A stretch of 64,000 nucleotides of DNA from Parietaria judaica (Eukaryota > Streptophyta > Magnoliopsida > Rosales > Urticaceae), in contig OX940868.1 in assembly GCA_954871525.1 (NCBI GenBank), positions 27,895,056 to 27,959,055 of the forward strand, in the 5' to 3' direction. A program made the position numbers and the translations under genes. The notes under the pieces were generated by a model. That model had not been told where the DNA came from and made no database searches. It saw nothing but the letters and a program-made list of their open reading frames with translations. This document shows, piece after piece, positions 8,666 to 19,222 of the stretch (the first letter of the stretch is position 1; every line of letters begins with the position of its first letter).

Positions 8666-10603
8666 GATTTTCTCTCTAGAAAGTCTAGTGGGAGAAACAT
8701 TGTTCTTAATGAAGAGCAAGAACCACAAGATAGTCAAGAACAAGAAATGGACACAGAAGGTACTCACACATCGAGTTATGAACATCGTGATCAGATCATG
8801 GTTGATAACCAAACAGATAACGTTGTTCTAAACGAGGAAGTTGAAAATGAGATTGTCAATAAAGAACCTCAAGAAAATATAATTCTATACGATGTGCCCA
8901 TACAAGATGGGATTAATGAGCAACCAGATTACACACTGACATCACGAAGATCAATTAGAGAGAGTCAACCTCCTCTTAAATTGAACCTTCTTGTTTCAAT
9001 AGAAGATGAAACTGTTCATGAAGACGATGGTGAAGAACCTGAATCTTATAACGAAGCAATGTCGGGAGATGACTCAGACAAATGGCTGGAAGCCATGAAC
9101 TCTGAAATGGACTCCATGTATAGAAACGAAGTATGGGACCTCGTTGATGCTCCCAAAGGGTCCAAACCCATTGGTTGCAAATGGATCTTCAAAAAGAAGA
9201 TCGACATGGATGGCAAAATACAAACTTACAAAGGAAGATTGGTCGCTAAAGGTTATCGACAAATTCATGGTATTGACTATGATGAAACTTTCTCTCCTGT
9301 TGCCATGTTCAAGTCCATAAGAATCTTGCTAGCCATTGCAGCATTTCATGATTATGAAATCTGGCAAATGGACGTGAAGACCGCGTTCTTGAATGGTGTT
9401 CTCGAAGAGGATGTGTACATGACACAACCTGAAGGTTTCATAGACCGCAAACATCCAAATAAGGTTTACAAATTGAAAAGATCAATTTATGGTCTTAAGC
9501 AAGCATCTCGAAGCTGGAATCGTCGTTTTGATGAATCAATTACTGATTTTGGTTTTGTTAAGAACAAAGACGATCCTTGTGTATATATCAAATCGAGTGG
9601 GAGCAAAATAGTTTTCCTGATTCTTTATGTAGATGACATACTGATAATAGGAAACGATACATCTGAACTCCAGACCGTGAAGGAGTGGTTGAGAAAATGT
9701 TTCTCAATGAAAGACTTAGGAGAAGCCGCCTATATACTAGGCGTAAAGATTCAAAGAAATAGAAATCAAAGAATCTTATCTCTAAGCCAAGGTACATATA
9801 TTGACAAAATTGTTAAAAGGTTTAAAATGGACAAATCGGAAAAAGGTTTTACACCGATGACCCATAAGACATACTTGACCAAGAAGCAATGTCCGGTTTC
9901 TTCAGAAGAAATCAAAAGTATGGAGAAAATTCCATACGCTTCAGCTATTGGTTCAATAATGTATGCAATGATATGTACAAGACCAGATGTAGCTTTTGCC
10001 TTAAGCATGACAAGCAGATTTCAATCAAACCCTGGTTTTAACCATTGGACAGCCGTTAAGAATATCTTGCGTTATTTAAACAGAACAAAAGATAGATGTT
10101 TGACATACGGTGGTGCAAAAGAATTAACTTTTGAAGGATATTCTGATGCAAGCTTCCAAACAGACAGGGATGATTTCAAATCTCAAACAGGATATGTATT
10201 CTGTGCAAATGGTGGTTCTGTTACGTGGAACAGCAATAAACAAGCTACGGTAGCTGATTCAACCACAGAATCTGAGTACATCGCTGCATCTGATGCTGCA
10301 AAAGAGGCTGTATGGATCAAGAAATTTGTTTCTGATCTTGGTGTAGTTCCTAGCATTGGTGATCCTGTGAAGCTTTTCTGTGACAACAACGGAGCTATAG
10401 CACAAGCCAAGGAACCAAGATCACACAAGACAGCAAAGCATGTACTCAGAAAGTACCATCTGATCAGAGACATTGTTGATCGGAAGGACATAGAGATGAG
10501 GAGAGTAGACACTGAAGAAAATGTAGCAGATCCGATGACAAAATCTTTATCGAAAGAAAAGCATTTTCGTCATGCGGAAAGTATTGGGATAAAGAACCCA
10601 TAA
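8666..10603 (+). CDS. pol: Copia reverse transcriptase and RNase H segment
   Basis: It continues in frame after the TAA; the first ATG is at 8747. An acidic linker precedes the Copia RT start (EAMNSEMDSMYRNEVWDLVD). RT motifs include WIFKKKIDMDGKIQTYKGRLVAKGY, DVKTAFLNG and the catalytic YVDDILIIG. RNase H shows GYSDASFQTD, TTESEYIAAS and KHVLRKYHLIRD. The C-terminus is complete (TAA at 10601-10603). Domains look intact, so this copy lost coding continuity through the two stops, not broad decay. Confidence 0.92.
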   Translation, partial: DFLSRKSSGRNIVLNEEQEPQDSQEQEMDTEGTHTSSYEHRDQIMVDNQTDNVVLNEEVENEIVNKEPQENIILYDVPIQDGINEQPDYTLTSRRSIRESQPPLKLNLLVSIEDETVHEDDGEEPESYNEAMSGDDSDKWLEAMNSEMDSMYRNEVWDLVDAPKGSKPIGCKWIFKKKIDMDGKIQTYKGRLVAKGYRQIHGIDYDETFSPVAMFKSIRILLAIAAFHDYEIWQMDVKTAFLNGVLEEDVYMTQPEGFIDRKHPNKVYKLKRSIYGLKQASRSWNRRFDESITDFGFVKNKDDPCVYIKSSGSKIVFLILYVDDILIIGNDTSELQTVKEWLRKCFSMKDLGEAAYILGVKIQRNRNQRILSLSQGTYIDKIVKRFKMDKSEKGFTPMTHKTYLTKKQCPVSSEEIKSMEKIPYASAIGSIMYAMICTRPDVAFALSMTSRFQSNPGFNHWTAVKNILRYLNRTKDRCLTYGGAKELTFEGYSDASFQTDRDDFKSQTGYVFCANGGSVTWNSNKQATVADSTTESEYIAASDAAKEAVWIKKFVSDLGVVPSIGDPVKLFCDNNGAIAQAKEPRSHKTAKHVLRKYHLIRDIVDRKDIEMRRVDTEENVADPMTKSLSKEKHFRHAESIGIKNP

Positions 10604-11770
10604 ATGTCTGTTACGATTTTATTATCTGAACCTGATTTTGGATCGGGGACAAATTTTATGTAATCATTATATTTGATTAAATTTGAAGCACATTATTATT
10701 TTCTTTAAAAGGCAAGTTTCATCATTTAAAAGTTAATATCAATATTTTATTCAAAACATTGATATCAAGCTATACAAATGTAGTTCCTAAGATGTCTTCG
10801 AGACATTCTTGAATTTCCCCAGTCAAAGAAATCATTATGAAGAAACAAAGAGGGACTATCAATGATATTCATAATTGATTGGTACATGTTGTTAAGATAA
10901 AAGGAAGGGGTCCTTGATATCTGAGAGATATTCTTATACATGTAGGCACTAGTCGGAATGACTAGCAGTGCTGGAAGACTCGCACTCTAAATATTCTCAC
11001 ATGGAAACAAAACCTTGAAACAAGGGGACACTGAGAAACTTAGAGATATGAAGAGACTCCAAAGTTTGAGAACATCATGAGTCCATCACTGGGTAAGTTG
11101 CATGCTTAGATTACAGCTCAACGCTTACCGTAACTGGAAAGTCATAACAGTTGTAGTTGGGCATGTGATAAACCTTGTAGGATGGAATGGCGTTTCAAGA
11201 AAACATGCATCCCCCCATTCCTTTTGGGGCTATACACTCGGGGCCTTCTGAATAGTATAAGTAAAATGAAATCTGTGGCCACAGGCAAAACAAAAGAGTT
11301 TCTGTTTTGATGTTTCAATACTTATACCTGAATCAGAAAATTAGATCAAGGCTTAACATGTGTTCCAAACCATGACCTGTGCCTCATCTAGAGATGTAAA
11401 AGGATGTCGAAGGAATCAGTCATATACTTTATTTTAATCGTAAGAACCACATGGTTCACCTCGATTAATCTATAAAAGAGGATTTAAAGTTTTGTAGATT
11501 GGGGGAAGTTAAGTCTAGGTGGAGGCCACTTACTTCTTGCATACTCACATGAGTATGTGGCCAACACTACAGAATCCTACAGAGTCACACCGAACTCGCA
11601 ACGGAAACGGAGTATGATGATTAAATTACAATGAAACAAACTTCGCAAGTAACTTTGATGAACCAGGCATGAGTAGCTGAGAGAATGTACATCTAACCCA
11701 AGGCGGCATTCTCGAGTAATACTTTATGTGCAGTGCGTGCACGGAGATAGCCAATCCGGTGCGTTCGTGC
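10604..11770 (+). other. Copia 3' untranslated region
   Basis: About 1.17 kb lies between the pol stop and the polypurine tract. I see no conserved frame or extra gene; all six frames are interrupted. Confidence 0.7.
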
Positions 11771-11781
11771 AAGTGGGAGAT
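11771..11781 (+). other. Polypurine tract of the Copia element
   Basis: AAGTGGGAGAT directly abuts the 3' LTR start, as expected for the plus-strand primer. Confidence 0.85.
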
Positions 11782-12424
11782 TGTTGGTTATGCCCGAACC
11801 CGATATTGTATCTCTCGGGTTATCGGATATCGACCCGATAACCATAACCGACATTATGGGCCCACTCGGGCCCAAGTATTAATTATGATTCATATTAATT
11901 AATAATAGATTAATTAATCCATGAATGGGCTTTTAGAAATACCATTAATTGGGCTTTTAGAAAGCCCACTAGGTCATGACCATAGGGTATTATAAATACC
12001 ACATCATGACTCATAATTAAATACAACACACACAAGAGAAACCCTAGCCACCTAGAAATTCGAGCTCCCCTCCCTTGGTAGTCGAATTTTGGCTTGCTCC
12101 CCGGTTCAATCAACGGTTGATCATCTAAACACCGACAAGGATCTAACCTATCCTCCGAGGTGTTTTCCGGTCATCTAAGACGTTCCCGAGTGACGTGGTG
12201 GACGAAATAGAGGCGCAACACTTGAGGCGTTAAATCCTAAATTTCGGCAAGCTCCAGAATCAAAGGAATCGGCAGTTATTCGGTACAGTTGGCAAAAGTA
12301 CCGAAGTTTGGTAACGATCTCTAAACGATATCTTAATTCTCGTAATTATTCTAGATCTTTATTGTTCGATGATATCCCGTGATTTCCGCCTCGGGATTGA
12401 GAAAAGTCATCGAAAAACCCAACA
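11782..12424 (+). repeat. 3' LTR of the Copia element
   Basis: 643 bp, TGTTGG..CCAACA, followed by the target-site duplication AAAAC. Confidence 0.95.
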
Positions 12425-12776
12425 AAAACTACCTTTTTTTGTAATTTGTAATTAATTTTGGATAATTAAAATCGAAAATCAAAATCTCTAAAAATGACCA
12501 TTGACAATATTTTGGCTTTTTGGATAACGGTTAGCATTTTTTTAAACATGGTACTACAAGTAAGTGTATAGATAAAAAAAAATTAAAAAATTAAAAAAAA
12601 AAACTAATTTCTAAAATTATAAATAAGGGGCAATTTTAGATTTTTTAAAAATTAAAATTTCAGAAGTTAGAGTGTGTAAAAAATAAAAGAAGTAACCTTA
12701 GTGGTATATTTTAGCTAATTTTTGAATATACTGAATGGCGGAATATACTGAATCTTCCGTGCTGAATGACAAAGCC

Positions 12777-13059
12777 TAGAGTTGAAACTGGCAACGCGGA
12801 GGAGGACGTCGCGACGGGGAGGAGGAATTTGCGATCGTCGCGACGGAGAGGTGAAAAATCGCGCTTATTCGCGATGGTGGGCGATCGTCACGACGAGTCT
12901 CTCTCTCCCCCTCTCTCTCAGTCTGTGTCTCATTCTCTCTCTCTCGCTCAACGTCGCGACGATCGCGACACCCGACACCACGACGCATCGCGACGGGAGA
13001 GTTGGCGATTTCCGGCGATTTCGTCGCGACCCGTCGCGACGTCGTCAGTTTCACCTCTA
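12777..13059. mobile_element. hAT-type MITE, CpG-rich, 8-bp target-site duplication
   Basis: The ends are imperfect inverted repeats: TAGAGTTGAAACTGGCAACG at the left; read inward, the right end is TAGAGGTGAAACTGACGACG. Both sides carry the 8-bp duplication ACAAAGCC (12769-12776 and 13060-13067), the length made by hAT transposases. The interior holds eight TCGCGA sites, most in the form GTCGCGAC or ATCGCGAC, plus a CT-rich centre (about 12898-12950). An outer pair, GACGTCGCGACGGG and its complement, adds to the inverted structure. No protein is encoded; open frames across it are low-complexity. Confidence 0.85.
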
Positions 13060-13067
13060 ACAAAGCC

Positions 13068-14604
13068 ACCTTCAATCTCTACAGTCTATACATATATATA
13101 TCCAATTTTGTTGCCCGCGATAAATTTAAAAATGGACGTATTTAACTGTCTATATATATAATTATATAAACGTTACAGTATTTTCTTATGACTAACAAAA
13201 GATGGTCCACACATTCCAGGGTCATGGGAATAATTAATAACCAACAAAAGGAATTATCCCTAGGTGACATCACCGAAGAATTTTTATAGAAAGTAGGAAA
13301 ATAATTCTCGTTGACCCGTGGAATAGCCAATTCCACGTTGACCTTTCTTTTTTTACTGTGTGTGTAGTTGTACTATGTGTTAATATATTATTTTATATAT
13401 TAACATATCTATGGGGTAAGTCAAAGCTAAAAGTACTTGAATTATATAGAATTTCACCGTATATTTTAAATGATATTTTATTATAATAAAAATACTAAAA
13501 GTATATTTTTCATGTTACCTTAAAAACCAAATGGTTTATGTTATGACTCATTTGTCAAATGTCGCTCTCTCGTCTTCAATGAACATCACTCACTATTACC
13601 GATGTCTATCTCAACCTCAGAAACACGATTTGGATTTTTGGGTTTCAAGAGATTGCAATTTCGTAATAGAAGAATAAAATGTGTTTATAAACAAAATTAT
13701 AGTTATAGGGTTGAAAATGTACCTAGTAAAAAAAAAATATTCGATAAATTTAATGTTGAAAAATATTATAGTTAAACTAAACTGGAGACAAACGTCGAAG
13801 ACTGGAGACAAACGCTCTCTCTAATTACTGTGATTGTTCCCTTTCAAACGTTACGTAAAACGGTTACATTGATATGGTCGTTATGTATGTTGGATTCAAT
13901 TTATTACATCTCGTATTAATTGTAATTTATTATTGGACGTTATAAAATTGATTGAATATTAATTTTGTGCCTCTCCCGCATCTATGAAATGAGGTGACCT
14001 TGACACCATTCGACACACCGTTGCAAAACCTTTTTCCAGAAAAACTATATACAGACTATGTCATTCATTTCTATTTGCTCCAAGTGAGACTTCTCCACAA
14101 AGCCAAATTGTTAATTACGTGTATTATCAAATTACGTAGTACCTTTTGATAGCAACCGATTTATCGATAAAAACGGCATCTTGAACTTTTTGACTCTTTA
14201 ATCCTGTGTCATTTTGCTATAATACGACATGTCGTTTACACAATCGTTCTTCGTTTTCCCTCTCTGCTCAAGCTAATCGCTTAATCCCACATTTAAGGGG
14301 CCATTTTTAAAAATGACCTTAAGTGGGCGTTTGAAAAAGTATATACCCTTATTACTGTTCACTTCTTGCACGCATACCCTTCATTAGAAGGAACGAGTGG
14401 GCCCATGCGAAAGTATTCTTTTTTTTATGCGAAAGTAGTTATCTCTCCTCTTATTTTATTATTTTTCCCTGTGTCTTCTCCTCTTTTTATATTATTTTTC
14501 CCTAAACTGACCAGTCTACTATCTCCGTCTTTTGTTGCATTATATAACTTCAAAAAGGTTAGTTATAACTTGCATAATTTGGTATCGCAAATGTTTAGGG
14601 TAAA
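13068..14604. other. Intergenic, no gene seen
   Basis: AT-rich DNA with no recognisable coding or RNA gene. Confidence 0.5.
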
Positions 14605-16523
14605 ATACATATAGAGGTATTCCTACTGTATGGGGGTACAAACTTAAGAAACCAATTTTTTTTCTCATTTATCCATATAACGTTATATCATAAAAATTGT
14701 CAAGCCAAAATACATATAGCGGCATACCTATAAATTTCATAAATATATAGCGGGACCTTGTATCGTACGTTATTCAAATAGCGGTACTCGATTCAAAAAT
14801 TTATGTAAGCGTTTTCATGTATTACCGGTATACGACGTTGTGAAGTAGCACAATTACATATAACGGTAAAACAAAGTTTGTAATTAATATAGCGGTACCC
14901 TATTCCATTTGCAGGATGTAACCGTACTGTGTGGTGATTAGTTGCGGAGGACAATGGATATTCGATCAAGATATTCTAAAACTACGGTGGGATGGAGAAG
15001 GTGGCATTGGACAATCTATGACAGTTTATAGGTCTTTAGTGAGATATGTTGATTTGCTTGAACAATTATACAAGAATTGTGAAATTTCACGGCGATATGA
15101 TTTGAAGGTAACTTATCTTCCGCCCGGCAGTACTCAGCTGGTATCTCTCTGAGACGATAGACAGTTAACATAATATTTGTGTGGTGTAGCGGGACCGTGG
15201 TTGAGTCGACTGTACGTCAGGAAAGTTGCAAAGGAAAACCATGAAGTTGATAGAGAACAAACGCATTCAGCTGCGTTTAATGAATATGTACCAGTCGCCT
15301 GAGAAATGGACGTTCAACCTGACGTGCCTGATATGCCAGAAGCTTACCTGAATGATGTGCCGGAAGATTACCCGACTAATCATCAATATAACACACGACT
15401 AATGTTCCGGCAACTAACCCGACTAATGCGTCAGAAGATTATCCGACCGTTGGAGAAGACAGTGTTCCACAAGGTGAAGAAGAGATATTGTCACAATTCA
15501 TAGGGTGTTCCTCCGAGTTGCGTGGCTCACAATTCAGAGGGTATTCTAACGGTTTTGTGGGTCACAATTCAGAGGGTTTTGGTTGGACTTTTCTGAGTTT
15601 TAATGAAGATCAACCAGCATATTGTTTTTCTGACGGGATGGATCTTGAGGTAGTGCGGGAGTTTTATCAAAATCGGCATTGATCAAATTTGTGAGTAGGG
15701 GTGCCTTTGAAGGATCATTCCAATTTATTACAGCTAAATCTACCAGATCTTTATGGGTAGTCAAATGCGTAAGGGCTTGATGCAAAAATACGTGTATCAC
15801 GGAGTCAAAAAAGCCGGTCGTTCCGCGTACGGACATATCAAAATATGCACACTTGTTCCGTAGCGACCCAACTAAATGAGCATCCATAGGCCACTACAAA
15901 GATTATCGGCCTTCACATTGCCCAAACATTCTATGGCCTGAAACTACTACCAAGCACTGCTGTGATAAGGAGTATTATGTCAAAAGAGGGTCTCGATCTC
16001 AGTTACTCGAAGACTTATAAAGCGAGGAGGCTAGCCATTGAAATGTTGAAAGGCACCCCTGCTTCTAATTATGCGATGTAACCGGATTATTTTTTTATGG
16101 TTAAAAGTTTAAACTCGGGTTCATATACAACTATTAAAGTCACCAACGATGGGCATTTTAAGTACTGTTTCGTGGCATTACACACCTCTATTCAAGGATT
16201 CAGATATTTGAGGAAGGTTATTACTATCGAGGCGTGTCACTTGCATTGTCAGTACAAGGGAATATTAATAATTGCAACAGCTATGGAAGGAGATGGCCAT
16301 TTATTTCCCCTAGCATTTTGTATTGAAGACAAGGAGAATCGCAGATCGTTGTGCTGGTTCTTAAGACGCCTCAAAAAAGCAATTCCGGACACAGAAGATT
16401 TGATGTTGGTATCATATAGACACAAAACCATTATTTACTCGTGTTAGACAGTGTATCCTTTGGCAACACATGGATATTGTTGTATCACATTGAACGCAAC
16501 ATGACAGACAAGTATAAAAATGA

Positions 16524-16691
16524 GGGGATATTCAGCCATTTTTGGGAGTTGGTAAGATAATATACAGTGCCCGAGTTCGAGAAAAAATGGGATGTTTTCA
16601 GATATTTGGGGATATTCAGCCATTTTTGGGAGTTGGTAAGATAATATACAGTGCCCGAGTTCGAGAAAAAATGGGATGTTTTCAGCTTAAA
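16524..16691 (+). repeat. 84-bp tandem duplication inside the transposase remnant
   Basis: GGGGATATTCAGCCATTTTT starts at 16524 and again at 16608. The two copies are nearly identical over 84 bp (28 codons), so the frame is kept. Each copy contains the same in-frame TAA (WELVR-stop), so the stop predates the duplication or was copied with it. Confidence 0.9.
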
Positions 16692-17040
16692 ATATCCTGG
16701 TGCTGCGACTTATCCCTCGGAAACATTAGATTCAAGATCGCGATAGGCAAGAGCATACTTCGAGGGGAAAAGGTATAACATACTGACTTCAAACAACTTT
16801 GAAAGCATTAATAGTGTTCTGCTGATAGCTAGAGGATTTCCGATTGTTGCCCTGTTAGATGACTGTCTTGATAAGGTAGCTGAACATATTAATAAGTACC
16901 ACGACAAAAGTACAAAGTGTTTGAGAGATATGTCCTCGAAAGTCACTCCGTGGATTAAAAGAAAAATTCTGAAAAACAAGATCAGATCCAAGACCATGCA
17001 GGTTGAAAACATTTACGATGACACGTGGAAAGTTCTGGGC

Positions 17041-17237
17041 GAGCTGGAAAGCACCTCCACGGAGATGGGAAACACCCCCACGGAGATAGGAAATTCCCCC
17101 ACAGATATGGGAAGCACCCCTATGGAGATAGGAAACACCCCTACGGAGATGGAAAGCACCCCCACGGAGATGGGAAACACCCAAGCGGAGCCGGAAAGCA
17201 CCCCCACGGAGATGGGAAACACCCCCACAGATCCTGA
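17041..17237 (+). repeat. 21-bp minisatellite encoding heptapeptides
   Basis: About nine units of roughly 21 bp encode variants of T-E-M-G-N-T-P (TEIGNSP, TDMGSTP, MEIGNTP, TEMESTP and others). They lie in the open frame between the transposase core and the SWIM-like region, at about residues 41-105 of the frame starting 16921. Confidence 0.88.
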
Positions 17238-17812
17238 AATCATGATCAAGAAAAGAATCCCCCCGTTCACAAGGGAAATACAAGAACACACTATAGTGAT
17301 CAGTAGGAGGTTCTGCTCGTGCCTCAGATGGCAGACTAATGAATACCTGCGCGCGCATGCTGTCTCTGCAATCTCCGATGCTGGACTGGACCCTGAAGAA
17401 TTATGTGGCGAATTCTTGAGTCTGACCAATTGGTGGCTAATGCATTCTTTGCCAGTAAAACCTATCCCGTTACGAGGAGAATGGGTCGTACCTTCGAGTG
17501 TACGTGAAAAATTTGGGTTGATTAAGCCGCCAATCGTCGAACCCAGTAAAAGAGGACATAGGAGGATAAAAAGATTCAGAGCAGGCGGGGAAGCTAAATA
17601 TGGCAAGTACTGCAGAAAATGCTACAACGATGGACATTTTGCAAAAACTTGTCCTAGTGCGTAATCGTAACGGTATGAACTGAGTTAGTACCGCTATGGA
17701 TTTTGTATGAACTGAATTAGTACCACTATTAATTTGGGTAGTTTGGTATCAAATCGAGGAGTCAGCAAAAACTTACGATTAGTCTTTGTCTTCACACATT
17801 ATTAAATTGATG

Positions 17813-18745
17813 TAATTTTATTCATACATAGTATAGATGCGTAAGTTTAATGGAAGAAAAAAACGATAACTAACACTATGACGCCTTGAACCGCTATGTA
17901 ACCCCTATATCCCCGCTACTTGTTTTGGATAGCGGTAAAAACAAATCCCATAAGGAATGCGGATACTAGGGTTTGGGGCTTGTGAAGGTATTTACTACAA
18001 CCATTAATTGGGGTAGTTGTGTATCAAATTTAGTGAATTAGGTTTAGGGGCATTAAATGAGTCTTTTATGTTAAACCGAGGAGCCTAGGGAATGAAGGAA
18101 TAATAAAGATTATAATTTAAAAATTGGCATGCTATAACTAAAATAAAATAAAATAAAAAAAATTCAATGTAAACTTATAATCGCTATCTCAAACGATTTG
18201 TGGCGGTTGACATAATTTGGTAGCGGGACCGTTGTATTGTATAGCGGTAATGATAATTTTAACTTGATTTAACACGCCACTTAATTCTCTTTGAATATTC
18301 TATAGTTTTGCAAAGAAAAATACATGTTCTTATATGATAAAATAAATGTTGTTCGCAAAGTGTGTAGGAGTGAACAAAGCATTGATACAACACAAGATTC
18401 TTCCTTGTCTTTACACATTATGATCCAAGTTGTCGTGTTCGGATCAATTGTCTTAACATTAGATGTTTTAATGTGATTTTATTCATACGTATAGATGCGT
18501 AAGTTTAATGGAAGAAAAAACGATAATTATCACTATGACGCCTTGAACCGCTATGTAAACCCGATATCCCCGCTACTGAATTTTTCATATTTGCTACTTC
18601 TTTTGGATAGCGGTAAAAACAAATCCCATAAGGAATGCATATATTGGGGTTTGGGGCTTGTGTAGGTTGGTATTTACTATAATCATTAATTGGGGTAGTT
18701 GTGTATCAAATCAAGTGAATTAGGTTTAGGGGCATTAAATGAGTC
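17813..18745. repeat. Diverged direct duplication of about 250 bp
   Basis: The segment at about 17813-18075 recurs at about 18478-18745 with the same order of phrases: ATAGATGCGTAAGTTTAATGG, CTATGACGCCTTGAACCGCT, GATAGCGGTAAAAACAAATC, GGGGTAGTTGTGTATCAAAT and TTAGGTTTAGGGGCATTAAA. Differences and a 27-bp insertion mark it as older than the LTR insertions. Confidence 0.8.
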
Positions 18746-18925
18746 TTTTATAACACGCCACTTAATTCTCTTCGAATATTCTAGTGAATTAGGTTTACAT
18801 TGTATAATAAATGAGTATTTTCGAGCCTATATAAATATAACAAACCCTTGTAGAAAATTTAAGTTTCATTATCACATCTCTATGAATGCCCCATCTGTCT
18901 CTTAAGATTTTGTTCTTCCATAATG

Positions 18926-19010
18926 ATATTGTATGAATGCACCGCCGATGGTTTTCCCATATTTTATCGACAGTTTCTGTTGTTTCTGCCGGAGTGCATT
19001 CATACAATAT
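18926..19010. repeat. 17-bp perfect inverted repeat
   Basis: ATATTGTATGAATGCAC (18926-18942) and its exact complement GTGCATTCATACAATAT (18994-19010) are separated by 51 bp. Function is unknown; it may be a relic of a transposon terminus. Confidence 0.8.
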
Positions 19011-19222
19011 TTACAGGAGTGTTCATCATGACGAGGAAAACCCTAGCGACGACCACTCCGACGTCCAAGTTATTATTTCTAAATGTATTATTTCATATTA
19101 TTAATTTTGTTAATTATTTTTATTAATTCATATTATTAAGACCTGCAACAAAATAAACATGTTATGGTTTGATATATATAAAGGCAACTGTAATACAGCT
19201 AACTTAATTATTTCACATATAC

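Larger units (their letters stand above)
3914..12424 (+). mobile_element. Complete Ty1/Copia LTR retrotransposon
   Basis: Two 643-bp LTRs (3914-4556 and 11782-12424) start TGTTGG and end CCAACA. They are flanked by the same 5-bp duplication AAAAC (3909-3913 and 12425-12429). A PBS matching initiator tRNA-Met follows the 5' LTR and a purine-rich PPT precedes the 3' LTR. Gene order is gag, protease, integrase, reverse transcriptase, RNase H, which is the Copia order. I count two mismatches between the LTRs (4072/11940 and one near 4240/12108), so insertion is recent. The polyprotein frame (6530-10603) has two in-frame stops. The leader (about 1.97 kb) and the 3' untranslated segment (about 1.18 kb) are unusually long. 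The lineage within Copia was not resolved. Confidence 0.95.
14931..17664 (+). pseudogene. MULE (MuDR-family) transposase, degenerate
   Basis: Consecutive fragments follow MuDR-family order. The N-terminal domain has CGGQW..DG and YDLKVTYLPPGSTQLVSL, then a stop at 15150. The DNA-binding region is broken (about 15700-16080). The DDE core at about 16030-16447 has LDLSYSKTYKARR, HLHCQYKGILIIATAMEGDG and LFPLAFCIEDKEN. The usual first catalytic Asp (V-x-x-D-[GA]) reads ITIEAC, so Glu replaces Asp. The C-terminal part at about 16750-17664 has ARAYFEGKRYNILTSNN, a SWIM-like CSC..HA motif with Arg in place of its third Cys, and a zinc knuckle CRKCYNDGHFAKTC. Several stops and frame changes rule out function. 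An 84-bp in-frame duplication and a heptapeptide minisatellite sit inside it. Confidence 0.85.
14605..18620 (+). mobile_element. Decayed Mutator-like element (MULE) with dispersed AGCGG motifs
   Basis: A MULE transposase remnant (14931-17664) is flanked on both sides by noncoding DNA carrying a recurrent motif, (T/A)TAGCGG(T/G)(A), or its complement. Left copies are at 14718, 14749, 14780 and 14891. Right copies lie near 17690, 17890, 17915, 17930, 18222, 18241, 18547, 18572 and 18608. Outer ends were set by the first and last motif clusters; no terminal inverted repeat or target-site duplication was identified, so the limits are approximate. Confidence 0.6.

Noticed and set aside
12766..13161. 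131-residue plus-strand open frame and overlapping frames
   Set aside because: It spans the hAT-type MITE and its CT-rich centre; all three overlapping frames are low-complexity.
17013..17606. 197-residue minus-strand frame rich in GVFPISVGV repeats
   Set aside because: It is the complement of the transposase minisatellite and C-terminus, whose plus-strand frame has real motifs (CSC..HA, zinc knuckle).
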